A stretch of 64,000 nt of DNA from Coniosporium tulheliwenetii. Its lineage: Eukaryota; Ascomycota; Dothideomycetes. Location: contig JAPDRP010000010.1 in the NCBI GenBank assembly GCA_030247845.1, positions 186,001-250,000 of the forward strand, read 5' to 3'. Positions 23,809 to 35,917 of this stretch are shown piece after piece; positions within the stretch are counted from its first letter, which is position 1; the number at the start of each line of letters is the position of its first letter. Below the pieces are notes generated by a model, which worked only from the letters and a program-made list of their open reading frames with translations, made no database searches and had not been told where the DNA came from. The position numbers were made by a program, and so were the translations under genes.

Positions 23809-26162
23809 ATGTTATACTGCGACTGGTGCCAAAATCTTGTCAACCGTCTGGGCAATTCCCACTATCTGGAAAAGAATATCGACGAATATTCGAAAAGATT
23901 TTTGCGACTGCGAAGGATGGATGCCCGATTTGTTCGCTCATCTCATCTGGTCTGTTGGCTGAATATGGCCATACCGAATGCGCAAGATTGGGTATCTATA
24001 CAGGATTTAGAGCTCGGTTAGACGGCGCCGCTTTTACGGTAGTGATAGACGTAGAGGAAGGCGACGTATACTGCTGCACTTATGAGTTTTGCTCCCCATC
24101 AGGTAAGAACCGTTGTGGTCAAGGAACACAAGTATATCTCGAACCTTAACACCCTACCCAAATTGCTCCAGATGAGCTTAAACTCAAGATCTAAGAACAA
24201 GATTCCAAACCCAATACAAGAGCGCTTTGAGAAGCCTGATCTCGGCACTTCCGAGTTCTAGGTGCTGCTTTCAAATAACTTCTTACCCTATTGAAGTATC
24301 AACGATGCCCAATGTGCAATAGGTCTTATCAGTACGGTATCTCACGAGGGTTAGTATTATTACTAACGGCTCAACAGCTGAAAGATGTACACTTTGGAGC
24401 GAGGACAGCCCTCTCGACAAAAGCCTTCGACTCTCAGAGATGAGCTTAGATCTGCTCCCGTCGATACCGGTGAGCAACAGAAGCGGTAAATATTATAAAC
24501 TAGTCAAGTACTGGATCAACAAATGCGAAAAGGAACACCCGGAATGTCGATCGAATCTCAAGCGTTTGCCGAAACGCGTGATTACAATTAGCTTCAGGAA
24601 AGGCAACCTTCAACTGCAGCTGCGTGAAGTTGAACACGAGACTGGCCGGTACATCGCATTAAGCCACTGCTGGGGTACCGGAAGACACTTCGTAACCGAA
24701 AAGGCAACGTTACATGAAAGGTTAAAAGGCATAAATTTCAAAGATCTACCGAAGACTTTCCGCGACGCAGTACTTGTGACACGTCGGCTTGGAATCCGAC
24801 ATCTTTGGATCGACTCCTTGTGTATAATCCAGGATGACAGGTCAGCTCCACTCAAACTTCTTAAATCATATATTTTGGGCTACTCTGAACTAATCTCTCG
24901 ATAGCTCAGATTGGGATATCGAATTGGCTAAAATGAGCGCTATCTACAAGCACGCGTTTTTGACAATCGCCGCCTCAGCTGCGCCGGGTGATCAAGCTGG
25001 CTTTCTCGGAGAAAGGAAGATTTTGCCAGGCCGCAAGCTTGAAAATGACATCCCATGTCTCCCACATAGAGTGGTTGAGATGCGCAAGACGTACATCTCC
25101 AAGACTCGGGGGAGCCCGATGGACCCCGAGGAAAACCCGCTAAATGCGCGCGCCTGGGCTTTTCAGGAGCACTTAGTTCCAGCGCGTTTCCTCGATTTCC
25201 GTTCCTCTGAAATAACGTGGGAATGTAAAAGAGCGACTTGGAGTGAAAGAGGCTTCAACTCAGAGTTCTCCGGCTTGTCTTCACCCATCCGCAGGGAAGA
25301 ATATCAACAGACCTTCGAAAATGGTGACCACGATACCCTCTACAACTGGGCTTACCGCATAGTAGAAGAGTACGCGCCGCTGAAAATCTCCCTTGAGGCA
25401 GATAGGCTGTCAGCGTTGTCTGCGGTAGCGAGTGAGATGCAACAGAGGACTGGAGATGAGTACCTGGCAGGTCTATGGGCAAGCGACTTATTGCGCGGTT
25501 TGATGTGGCGCTGCGGAGTTGAAGTGGGCTGGCTACCTGCGAAGTATCGGGCGCCATCATGGTCGTGGGCGTCCATCGAGTTGACGTATCTGGCATTCGA
25601 TGCTAGATTTAAGTCTAGCTTTGGAATTGTGAGCGATGGCCTCACCGCGGTTGTTCTCGAGGCAGAGTGTCAGCCAGAAGGAATCAGCTTGACCGGAAGA
25701 GTCCGGGGCGGATTCATTACGCTACGAGGTCATTGGTGTCGACAGATGGTGCGCTTCGAGAGGAAAAGCTGCTCAATCTCCGGGTCACCAGATGAAGGTT
25801 CTGGCTACTACTTTCTAGAGGGACTTCCTGGTACTAGATCCGTAATCCCATGGAGATTCTGGCCTGACACGACGCTTGAAGTGCAGTCATACCAAGCTGC
25901 CGGTGGGGTGACTAGACAATATCTCCAAAGATCGCGTCTCCGCCATTCGGTTGAGGCTAGTTTCAACATCAACCATCCGGTTTACTGTATTGCCATCGCT
26001 GAGCGGATAAATTTCATGGACTTGTTCACCTTCCTGGTTCTGGATCATGCCGAGGGAAAAGAGGACACTTATCAGAGGCTCGGGCTTGCCATGATACTCG
26101 CAGAGGATGTTCCTTCCGGCTGGATCGAGTCTATGGAGGTCTCCGATTTCACCATAGTGTAG
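23809..26162 (+). CDS. HET-domain (heterokaryon incompatibility) protein
   Basis: The start is placed at the ATG 23809 (MLYCDWCQNLVNRLGNSHYLE), a usual HET-gene opening. One missing A in the AAAA run near 23875 continues it as YRRIFEKIFATAKDGCPICSLI. A clear intron starts at 24103 (GTAAGA), but the exons between there and about 24377 are uncertain. After that come CTLWSEDSPLDKSLRLSEM and YWINKCEKEHPECR, then the HET core: YIALSHCWG, LPKTFRDAVLVTRRLGIRHLWIDSLCIIQDD, a 64-base intron (24841-24904), DWDIELAKMSAIYKHAFLTIAA and ARAWAFQEHLVPARFLDF. The long C-terminal region has no domain I recognise apart from RAPSWSWAS, common in HET proteins. HET domains trigger cell death after fusion of unlike hyphae. 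No NACHT or WD partner domain is encoded in the same gene. Confidence 0.85.
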
Positions 26163-26879
26163 CGTTAAAGGCCAGCCTTGGTGGGCCTTGTTCCATGAGT
26201 CAGAAGTCGACACGGAGGGGAGGCCGAGACCAGAGAACTCTGCGGCACGTAGCCACAGAACCGGCATGAATTGTGGGCTTTCAAATTTAATAGAAGGAGC
26301 TGTATCCATGGTGCTGAGTGACAGAACTCGCTGGAAGTGCACTCAAAGGAGACAGGCTTGCCGCCATGCAAATAGACGAGAAGCCCACGACCTGTGCGGA
26401 TATCTAGGTTTGTCAGACGCGAAAAGGACAGTAACGTACTTCAAGACTGCGGATGAGTGCTTCGGTAGAATGGGCAAGGCCTTGATGTTGGAGGGAAACA
26501 TGTAGGATTCCTGTTTCTTGGAAGGGAGGATGCGGCGTTATAGGAGAATGATTTGGAAGGATTTGTCGGCTTTAATTGAGGAAGAGAAATCTGGTACTTG
26601 CGAGTCCGTAATCAAGGTATTCAGTCCACTGCGGAAAGGCGTTGCGCCTGTGCGCACATCTACTGCGACTTGCGCGTCGTAGCCTCTAAGGCAGCCGAGG
26701 AATCGTTGGTCACTTTGAGTGTCTCATCAGCATCTGAATCATCGTCTTGCGTACGTCAGTATTCGGAACGTAATCGCATTCTGAACTAGCCCACAAAATC
26801 CCTAGCTCCGTCCAGCAAAATGCAGCCCATCTCCATCAGCCTTGCCTCAACGCAGAGCATCAAGTCCCAATCTCCACAC
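26163..26879. other. Convergent intergenic spacer
   Basis: This lies between the 3' ends of the HET gene (+) and RPS2 (-). A frame at 26188-26505 shows no resemblance to a known protein. No repeat or RNA gene is seen. Confidence 0.4.
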
Positions 26880-27962
26880 CTAGTACCTCTTGCCCTCTCT
26901 CAGCACATCGCTGTACTCCTCCAACGGGCTCCGCTGCAGCTTCGTCTCCTTCCACAGATTCGGCGTGAGGAAGCCGTAGGTATTCGCGACAGCCGAGAAT
27001 GTAGCCTTGAGGGTGTTCTCGAGCGTCTTGGTCGAGCCGGCAGACGCGGTGTAGACGTCCTGCACACCTGCGAGCTGGAGCAGACGCTTGACGGCGGGAG
27101 AGGCGACGAGGCCGGTACCACGGGGCGCGGGGATGAGCTATCGCGCGTTAGTCACCGCAGGCCCTTTCACACACAACTAAATCCGCTGGGTAGATAAGAA
27201 AGGTAAAGCACTATGTACCCTGACAGTGACGGATCCACACTTCCCGCTCTCCTTGGTGGGCAGCGAGTGCGGCTCTCCAAGGTTGGTACCCCAGTAGCCT
27301 CTCCGGATTGGCACGACGCTGAGCTTCGCGATGATGATGGCGGCGCGGATGGCAGTCGCGACTTCCTTGGAGGTCTTGATGCCGAGACCGACGTGGCCCT
27401 CGGAGTCGCCGATGACGACGATGGCCTTGAAGCGCGTGCGCTGACCGGCGCGGGTTTGCTTCTGGACGGGCTTGATCTGGAGGTGGAGAGGTGCTTGTTA
27501 GCTGCTGTTCGTCCTCATTGTCCAACGTCCGCATCCAGCGTCCAACTCGACAGCCTTTTAACTGAACTGCTTCCCGAACCCTGATTCACTCTCTTATGCT
27601 TCCCGTCCAAATGTCACCTCCTCCCACCCCGTTCCCGTGTCTCCACCCGCACTCCCCGGAACACACACAAACACACTCACCTTCATAACCTCATCCTTAA
27701 GCTTCGGCAAAAAGAAATCCACAATCTGATACTCCTTGATCGGGAGCGAATGCAGATAAATCTCCTCCATGCTCTTGATCTTGCCAGCCTTAACCAGTCG
27801 TCCCAACTTCGTGACGGGCTGCCACTCCTTCTCCTCGGTCTTGCCGCCGCGCCTGCCACGGCCCCGGCCACGGCCTCGTCCTCTGTCGCCGCCACGGTCG
27901 CCGCGCGAGCCGAAGCCACCGCGTCCGCCGCGGTCGCCGGAGGGGGCGGGTGCGTCTGCCAT
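26880..27962 (-). CDS. RPS2: 40S ribosomal protein S2 (uS5)
   Basis: This component of the small ribosomal subunit sits near the mRNA entry site and helps decoding accuracy. Exons are 27681-27962, 27219-27476 and 26880-27137, with introns of 204 and 81 bases at phase 0. The product is 265 residues, the usual length. The N terminus is Arg/Gly-rich (GGRGGFGSRGDRGG then GRGRGRGRGRRGG), the segment methylated on arginine in other eukaryotes. The S5 N-terminal RNA-binding domain is present (IKPVQKQTRAGQRTRFKAIV, VIGDSEGHVGLGIKTSKEV), followed by the C-terminal domain (APRGTGLVASPAVKRLLQLAG, YTASAGSTKTLENTLKATF). The frame is intact, unlike several neighbours. The first intron is the longest in the gene, as is common in ribosomal protein genes. 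Confidence 0.97.
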
Positions 27963-28983
27963 TTTCGATAGGGTTGTGGTTGTGGGTTGTGTGGTGGGGT
28001 TCGGTGGGTGAGTTGCGGAGCTGTGGTGGTGATAGTCGTTAGAACGTGCTTTTGGAGGGGGCAGAAGAAGAGACAATTGCTCTTGGGCCTCAAGTAGCAG
28101 TTGTTTCCTTCGTAGGGATCGTGAGACGTACAGTTGTTCGGCGACGCTGGGCGCTTTCGGTGGTCGTGCGCGAGATGTTTGATGTTCTGAATTGCGATGG
28201 TGGGCTTCGGCTACGGAAGACGGATTTCGCCGTGCCAAGTCTTCTCGTAGATATCAACGCACGGGCCAGCCACGTCTTTTGAAAGCAGCAGGACGTTGTC
28301 GTGAGCTCATTGGAACTGATCTGCTCACTACTGTGGCTTGGTCGGTGGTTGTATGCCTGACAGAGGCTTCCGTGTGCACAAGATGGAAAATGTGCATCGT
28401 TATAAGAGGAAAGAAGCTACGTTAAAAAGCCATCATCCATGGTTGTGAATGGATGAACGACGACAATACAGAAGACTCATCTCGTAGCCTACAATGACGA
28501 CGGTGGCCCTGCGATGATGACAAGATGCCCCTGATACTTCAAACGCTACAAAGGGAAGAGTGAGCGCTTGTAAAAGAAACCTGTACACCCCTATACGCCT
28601 CGCCGGCCAAACGACTAACAATGTCACCAGAACCATAGGCGAGGAGACCATAGAACGCTACTTCCAGACTTGCACCTCCTCCCACTCTTTATATCTCTGT
28701 CTGAAGACTGGACAATCAGCTCGAGAAGAAGCAGGCGGACTCGCTGCTGAAAGACGGTTGCCAACGGACCCACTAAGACTGTGAAACCGGCGAACGGAGC
28801 CAGATTTTGGTCTCTGCTGAATTTTCCCCTTCCAGTCTCCCTCTTCGTAAAACCGCGCGATACGCTGATCCAGCTCTGACTCCCTCGGATCATGCAAACG
28901 AAGAAGCTCATCAACACCATCCATATCGAACACATTCCAAGGGGATCAAACGTGATGCTACCCCTCACAGTCTACCGGCACGG
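27963..28983. other. RPS2 promoter side and a possible small ORF
   Basis: The part adjoining 27962 should be the RPS2 promoter and leader. On the minus strand, 28658-28924 is an open frame from an ATG (MDGVDELLRLHDPRESELDQ...) with natural, charged composition. It begins about 60 bases after the PPZ stop codon and ends in ...EWEEVQVWK. It could be 3' UTR of the phosphatase gene, an alternative 3' end, or a separate small gene. I recognise no family. Confidence 0.3.
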
Positions 28984-30750
28984 TTAGAAACTCTGCGGAT
29001 ACTGTCCTGCGGGCGGCTGTTGAGAGCTAGACGTTAGTACACGTTCAGATATATAGAGTAGTGGTGGGGTTGTTCAGGTGACAGTAAAGGAAGAGAACGT
29101 GGACGTCGTACCGGGCTGTTGAGCATGTTCTGTCTCTTATTCCTTCCTTTCTTGATGTGGCTCTTAAGCGCGCTTGAGTCGAGCGGCTTCAGCAGCTCAA
29201 AACTGCATAGAAGCTCTGCGTTAACTGACATCACAGCGCCCCAGTTGTCGAACTCGCCGCAATACTGCCAATCATTAGCAGAGCTTAAAAAGCCGAAGGT
29301 AAACCGAGAGACTTACGTTGGGTGCCGAAAAAACAGTGACTAAGATCCGATCGTTGAAGAACTCATAACCGTCCTCAACCACCATGTGCGCTCGACACAC
29401 CAAATCGAAGTCATGCCGTTGCAAAAACTCCATGATGACCTTCTTGCCAAAGCAGTAGCTGACGCCTCGTTCGTTCGACTCCCAGTCATTTTCCATATCA
29501 GCCGGATCACTCCATAAGAGATCGTTCAGCAATCCGTAATCTGGAACGTCCGTCGGTCTCGCGATCTGCCGAATGTCGTCCATATGAGAGAGGCTAGGAG
29601 AAAGACCGCCGTGGACGCAGAATATCTTGCTTGCCACAATAGCTGCAATCGGCAAACAATTGAAAGTGTCAACGAACGCTTTCCAGACTTTGATGTTGCA
29701 CCGCCTCTTGCACTCGTCGTAGAAACCGTAGACCCGAGTAACATTGGCGCACTCGTGGTTGCCGCGTAATAGGAAGAAGTTCTCAGGAAACTTCAACTTG
29801 TAGCACATCAGCAGAAGGATAGTCTCCAGGCTCTGCTTGCCTCGGTCGACATAGTCCCCAAGGAAGAGATAATTGGAGGTTGGCGGGAAGCCGCACATTT
29901 CGAACATCCGGATGAGGTCCGTATACTGGCCGTGCACATCGCCTACGATCTTGACCGGCGGCGCCAGTTCAAGCAGCGCCGGCTGAGACAGCAAGACCTC
30001 GCGCGCGGCTTGGCATATCGCAAAGATCTCGGCGTTCCTGAGACACACTGTCTTGGTGACCTTGCCAGCGTACGCGGCGTCCAGCAGCCGTGTTATGTAG
30101 TCGTCAAGGTTGTGAGGTGTAAGTCCGCTTATCTCCATGGAAGCCAATTCGGCACTATCTGCGGTCCTTGCTTCTGGTGCTCTCGGGATTGGGTGGCCCT
30201 TCTTCTGCAGAATTGAATCCCCAGGTCGCTGAGTATGCGTATTCTGCGGGGCGGTTCCGGTTGGCGGTGCATCGGAGACGTGGTCGACTTCGCCACTTCT
30301 CTGTGCTTTGGCTATAGAACTATGTCCTGTGCCGAGCGACGCCGACTGCGTGGGCGAGGGAGGCGGTTGCGGAGTATCGGCCTGGGCGTCGTGCGAGGCA
30401 GACGGAGGCGGCGAAGACAAGTCCATTGAGGGTGGTCGCGCCGACGAAGAGGACCCGCGGTGGGACCTTGAGCTCACTCTTCCGCTCGCACCGGATTTGA
30501 CTGATGCAGCATCTGTCTTGTCTGCGCCTCCATTGGGTGCGAGGGTCTCTCCAGAAAGGGCAGAGGCGGAGGCGCGCGGGCTGTCGATCTTAGCGCTTCC
30601 GCCAGGTATCTTTGACCTGATCGAGCTGCGTAGAGAGCGCGATGATCCCTGCGTGTCGGATCGTTCGAAGGACCGGTAGTTCTCCTTGCTTATCTCCGGG
30701 CCGCTGCTGTCGCCATCGCCCTTCTTGTCCTTGGACGGCTGGTTGCCCAT
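28984..30750 (-). CDS. ppz1: Serine/threonine phosphatase PPZ (PP1-like)
   Basis: PPZ phosphatases are fungus-specific relatives of PP1 that act in salt tolerance, K+ transport control and cell integrity. Exons are 29317-30750, 29112-29264 and 28984-29016, with introns of 52 and 95 bases. The product is 539 residues. The N terminus MGNQPSKDKK has Gly2 placed for myristoylation. About 200 Ser/Pro-rich disordered residues follow, as is typical for PPZ. The catalytic domain runs from about residue 210 and carries all metal-site motifs: GDVHGQY, GDYVDRG, RGNHECA, CVHGGLSP and CRAHMVVEDGYEFF. The C-terminal SAPNYCGEFDNWGAVMSV is present after splicing. The last exon adds only ten residues (PPAGQYPQSF). 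The gene is complete and unbroken. Confidence 0.95.
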
Positions 30751-32375
30751 GGTGTCTCAGGGGTGGTTGTGAGATGTAGCGGTCGGGGTGTGGATGTGCG
30801 AGTATATCTGCTGGTGTAACGCGCTTCCCTCGCTCAATGTTATGTTTGTGAAGCGGTGTTATGAACTAAGGCATTAGTCGCGTGAGCGGTTCCTACCTAA
30901 AGTAACTGATAAGGGCGCTCCTGGTGTGCCCAGACGCCCACCTCGTGATAGTTATACAGTCCGATTGAAATCCACAGCTTATTTTATGGAGGCCTGTACA
31001 GATGGGACAGGAAAGACAAGAAGCGACTTTCGACGGAAGCTGCCCTTATCGACTTCGCGGGGCAATGGCTAACGCGTCCGAGAAGGACGTCAGGTCCAGT
31101 GGACGGCGTGTCGGCGAAAGGAGGAGGAGAGTATCGTCGTCGAGCCAGATTCGACGGTCTTGGAGCTGCCCAGGTGGTGGCGTGGTGGAACGGCGATAAG
31201 TTGGTGGATGCGGCTGACTCCAAGGATGACGGCGAGGCGCTTGGGCTCGGTGACGGATGCTCGGCCGCGTATCCAAGGGGTTCGAGCTTCCTATCGATTG
31301 TTATGAGCTGGGATAGATGGACTTTGAACTGCTGCTGCTCGTTCGTAGGGAGAGCCGAACTGATGGGATGGCGGGACCGCGCCAGGAGCGGAAGCGGGAC
31401 GACGACAATCACTGACGTGCGCGTTCACGGTTGCTTTGACCTGACTTTGAAAACAACAGCGACGACGGTGCTGCAGCGACTGTGGACAGGCTTCTGCCAA
31501 ACTATGCGGTTGACACGATTCCGCAAGAGCTGCGTTCGAGGTCGGTTGTTGAAGAAGTGATACGCGGAGCTTTGTTCGAAGTGCTTGTGGGACTCGATGC
31601 TCTTGGCTGCTTCTTGGGCTGCGTGGCATCGCAGCATCACTGCTTGGCAGAGGAGCTCAATACAGAGCTGCAGCGTGAGAAAACAGAGAATCTGAGCCTA
31701 CACACCAACTTATCTTGAGAAGGATATCAAAAAGCGAGCGTTCCAGCCATATGAGCTTCCAATCCACTGACGGTTTGGATTATCCTTCTCTTGTTACCGG
31801 ACCACCTCTCTATCTAAGCCTCATCGTGGAAGTTTTGTAAAGACGCATAACTCATTATACCTATAATCAAGCTTCAGACTCTAACGACTACCGCGATCAG
31901 TGGGTCGAAGCAATATCGGTGCTCCAGCTACCTGCAGTCATCATGGTCATAATACTGGAGGGGTTCTATGAAAGCTGCAACTAAATGGCACCTGCTGTGC
32001 AACACCTATATACTGACCTTTGAAAATGTCCCATCTATATCTATCTGTAACTCATTTCACGACGGCTGACAAAGGTTAGGACACAAAGAACGTATCTAAC
32101 CGGGCATTGCAATCGGTGCGACGTTGCAATCACTTCAAAAACCGCCAGTATAACAGCAGTGGAGATCTGGATACTACCTCAGTAGTCTAAAGCTTTCACT
32201 CCCCTATCATCTTGGACGCCTTACACTACTGATCTCCTAGAGCCCCATCTCCAGACTTAGATCTTAAGTCATATGAGTTGATATTGGTCTTCCTATCACC
32301 AACGTCGTTGCAACACCATCCCGACTGCGGCTCCCGGTTGGATACAGAAATAGAGTAACATCGTCCACGCCTCCG
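30751..32375. other. Long intergenic region upstream of PPZ
   Basis: About 1.6 kb between the PPZ start and the 3' end of the aldehyde dehydrogenase. Overlapping open frames on both strands at 31000-31640 have repetitive or shuffled-looking composition and no motif. The right 700 bases have only short frames. This probably includes the PPZ promoter and a long 5' leader. Confidence 0.4.
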
Positions 32376-33931
32376 CTACAACCAGTTGCCGAGATTAGTC
32401 ATTATTGACTTTGTGTTGCAGTAAGCCGCGAGGCCCGCCTCCCCGAGCTCTCTGCCTATCCCGCTCTGTTTGACGCCCCCGAAGGGCACCCTGAAGTCGC
32501 TATCATTGCTGCTATTTATCCAAACCATGCCAGCCTCAATCCTTCGAGCAACGCGGTGCGCCTTGACGACGTCTTTCGTAAACACGGCACTTCCTAGACC
32601 GTATGTTGTGTTGTTGGCCCTGTCAATTGCCTCTTCTTCCGTCTTGAACGAGCTAATGACCACGAAAGGCCCGAAGACTTCCTCACGGTAGATCTTCATG
32701 TTGTCCTTGACGTCTGTGAAGATGGTCGGCTCAATGAAGAAGCCCTTGCCGCCGGCATTCTTGAACACCTCGCCGCCAGCAGCAAGAGTCGCGCCTTCGG
32801 ACTTGCCGGCCTCGATGTAGGACAGCACGCGCTCGTACTGCGCCTTTGTGACCTGGGGGCCCTGGAACGTCTCGTCGTTGAAGGGGTCGCCGACTTTGCT
32901 GGTTGAGGCCATGTGGTCCTTGAACGCGGAGACGAATTTATCATAGATCCCCTCTTGTACGAGGACTCGAGAGGTCGCGGTACAGATCTGGCCCATGTTC
33001 GACATGATGCCGATGTGCGCCCACTTGACCGCCTGGTCGAGGTCCGCGTCATCGAAGACTAGCAGTGGAGACTTCCCGCCCGTCTCGAGCGTGATGTTCT
33101 TCATGTTGACGGAGGCCATCTTCATAATCTCGCGTCCTGTCGCTGTGCTGCCCGTAAAGGCAATCTTGTCGATGCCTAGATGCTGTGCAATGGCAGCTCC
33201 CGCTTTACGGCCGTAGCCGTTGAGGATGTTGACTACGCCCGGCGGGAAGCCGGCTTCCTTGACGAGGTTGGCAAAGTAGAGGATCGACAGCGGCGTCTGC
33301 TCGGCGGCTTTGATCACCACGGTGTTGCCGCATGCTAGAGCGGGACCCAGCTTCCACGCCGCCATTGCAAGAGGATAGTTCCAGGGGATAATTTGGCCGC
33401 AAACGCCGACCGGTTCTCGGATGGTATAGGTGAGCTTGTTTGGGCCGGTGTCAATGACCTGTCCGTGTATCTTGTCCGCATAGCCGGCGTAGTACTTGAT
33501 GGTCCCAGCAACCTCGGCCATGTCTTCATTCAGCGCCACCTGATACGGTTTGCCGTTGTCCCAAGTCTCAATGGTCGCCAGCGTCTCCTTGTTCTGCTCC
33601 ACCAGCGCGGCCAGCTTGAATATCAGGTCGCCGCGCTCTGTGCTGGACATGTCCCGCCATGATGAGTCTTTGAAGGCTTTGCGTGCTGCGGCGACGGCTT
33701 TGTCGACGTCTTCGGGGTCTGCGGCGTAGACTGAGGCGATCTCTGACTCGTCCCTGGTCAAGCTGTCAGCCAGAGCTCGGCAATTGGAAGTGGTGGAACT
33801 CACGTTGGGTTGATGCTGGTGATCTTCTCGCCGGACGTCGACTTCACCCATTCATTGTTGATGAAGAGGCCAATTGGCTGGGTATATTTGACGCCGTTCG
33901 GCGCGGTAAGCTCTACGGTGAGATCGGACAT
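32376..33931 (-). CDS. Aldehyde dehydrogenase (NAD(P)+)
   Basis: The start is the ATG at 33929-33931 (MSDLTVELTAPNGVKYTQP). Exon 1 is 33804-33931, the intron 50 bases (33754-33803, acceptor ACCAG), and exon 2 is 32376-33753, for 501 residues. It oxidises aldehydes to acids, and the lack of a presequence suggests the cytosol. Landmarks are IPWNYPLAMAAWKLGPALA, FTGSTATGREIM, the general-base Glu in LETGGKSP, the catalytic Cys in MGQICTATSR, and the C-terminal FGGVKQSGIGRELG. The cysteine neighbourhood (QIC-TA rather than the common QCC-AG) places it in a variant fungal branch. A longer reading through the intron would add an unrelated N terminus and should be avoided. It is transcribed divergently from NTM1 with about 400 bases between the starts. 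Confidence 0.92.
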
Positions 33932-34332
33932 GGTTCTTCGATTAATATATTGGTTACAAGCTGGAAAGTATAGAAAGAGTCCGGAAGTTCGAAGAGGTCT
34001 TGAAGCCCTCTGGGAGAATCTGAACATGAACAGAGTGGACTATCTACATATGCAAGAGAGGGAAGCTGACAGAGAGTGACATCTTGTCACACCAAAGCTC
34101 TCCACCCCAGAGATGCCCCGCTGGACCCTGATAATGCGATAGCCGGATAGAGCTGCCTCTTGTGGTGTAGCGGCAACGCGTATCAAAGTTGACCGGGACC
34201 CCTGACCTTCGCGAACGGAAGGTTATTCCAGGAACTACACCATCAGAGCAGTGAGCACCATCACTGCGCAGAACATGGCCGCATTCGTACAACATCCTCT
34301 CCGATAGTAACCCTCCGCACCCACTCGCCAGC
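33932..34332. promoter_or_regulatory. Shared divergent promoter, ALDH and NTM1
   Basis: 401 bases separate the two start codons, which face away from each other, so both promoters must lie here. I see no conserved site that I can name. No open frame of note is present. Confidence 0.45.
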
Positions 34333-35054
34333 ATGGTAGACCCGCCTGCCGACGTGTCGATTCAGCCCGACGCCTCGATCAACCACGCCGCCGCCCTCGA
34401 ATACTGGTCCTCGAACCCTCCAACCGTAAACTCTATGCTCGGTGGGCACCCCCAACTCTCGCGCATAGACCTCCAGAGCTCTGCCAACTTCTTAGCCAAG
34501 CTGCGCCGCTCCTCCCGCACCTATCCGCCGGGAAAGCCGCTAGCCCGGGCGGTCGATTGCGGCGCGGGAATCGGACGCGTGACGCTGGGGTTTCTGGCGA
34601 AGGTCGCGGAGGTGGTTGATGTTGTTGAGCCGGTGGAGAAGTTCACACGGGAGTTGGTTGCGGGAGAGGGGAAGGGGCTGAAGGCTCTGGGCAAAATAGG
34701 GAGGTGTTCAATGTGGGGCTTGAGGAGTGGGAGCCTGCCGACAACACTTACGACCTTATATGGAACCAGTGGTGTCTGGGACATCTCACGGATGCGCAGT
34801 TGGTCGAGTATTTTCAGCGCTGTAAAGCGGCGCTGGTAAAGGGTGGATGGATCGTGGTTAAGGAGAACATGAGCACTGATCCTGAGGGCAGGGATGTCTT
34901 TGATGAGGTGGACAACAGCGTGACGAGAACAGATGGCAAGTTCAAAGCGCTGTTCAAGGAGTGCGGACTGAAGATCGTGGCGACGGAGGTGCAGAGGGGC
35001 TTTCCGAAAGAGCTGTATCCTGTGCGGGTATATGCGCTTCAACCGGACGGATGA
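34333..35054 (+). CDS. NTM1: Alpha-N-terminal protein methyltransferase (NTM1/Tae1)
   Basis: It uses S-adenosylmethionine to methylate the N-terminal amine of proteins starting X-Pro-Lys after Met removal, including ribosomal proteins in yeast. The start is the ATG at 34333. The order is INHAAALEYWSSNPPTVNSMLGG, the SAM-binding motif I AVDCGAGIGRVTLGFL, VVEPVEKF, WNQWCLGHLTD, KGGWIVVKENM, and the end KELYPVRVYALQPDG. One missing base in the AAAA run near 34694 joins LKALGKN to REVFNVGLEEWEP, for 240 residues, the usual length. The frame break is very likely a sequence error. It is divergent from the aldehyde dehydrogenase, with no functional link evident. Confidence 0.9.
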
Positions 35055-35917
35055 GGCGCCCAGGAGTCGGTGGTGATGGAATGTTGAGGCTTATGCGGAC
35101 GGCAGTCGAAGGAAAAGCGCGTAATGGCAGATCACAACGAGGGCCCTGCATCCGACGAACAGTGTGGAAGCTATCGCCGAGCGGACGCCCGTTACCAAGA
35201 CACGTCTGTGGTCCTCACGGGAACTCACTCCCTATCGACAGGAAGTCATCTTTGACAGACTGGACTGGTTGCTGAGTACCAGAGTCAGAAGTGACTCCTT
35301 CCGTTGAAAGCTCCTGGGGGCCAGTCTTCACAACAGACGTTCTACTGTTGCTATTCTTTTCCAGATGGAGCAGTGCTGTTGCTTCCGTAGGACATCGCAT
35401 GTGAACAACGCATTATCGAGCTTCCAATAGGCCAGGACGTATGTAGTATAGATATGGGAATATTGCGATAAAATAATCTTTCAGTGCTTCAGATGCTCTC
35501 TAACCGTAGATGTGCCATCCGTAAACAGCTTGCATGCAAGCGAGTTTCGTTGATGGCGTGCTACTATCTGCGGAATAAGTTAGATGTCCTGCCTTGGTGC
35601 CTGATGCAACTCTTGCTAGCCCCAGAACCACCTCACTGGCTGCTAACCGTCATAGCTCTAACATCCCGACATTCTCTCGACGAAACTGCCTGCAAACAAT
35701 GAATGGTGCATAAGCAGCTTCCTAATCCATAGGTGCTAGATACCTCAACTCGGCGCAACAGTCCTGAGGTTATTTACGACGCCGCCTTTCCAAGGTTCCT
35801 TGCCACAGTCTCTGGTTTCTGGACTTTCTGCCTGTCGAGAGTCCTCGCTTTCAGATCATCACAGAATATCTATAGACGGCTTCTTACCTTGGCGCTCGAG
35901 GTTTCATTCGAGGGAAC
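35055..35917. other. Intergenic region before WDR6
   Basis: No credible gene is seen. Short frames near 35484-35948 run into the WDR6 start region and show no motif. This probably contains the 3' end of NTM1 transcripts and the WDR6 promoter. Confidence 0.4.

Noticed and set aside
30984..31640. Overlapping open frames on both strands upstream of PPZ
   Set aside because: The frames on opposite strands mirror each other, several lack ATG starts, and none has a motif.
33754..33851. Alternative N terminus of the aldehyde dehydrogenase reading through the intron
   Set aside because: The 50-base intron has good GTGAGT and CAG ends, and splicing joins the conserved N-terminal exon in frame. The read-through sequence is unlike any aldehyde dehydrogenase.
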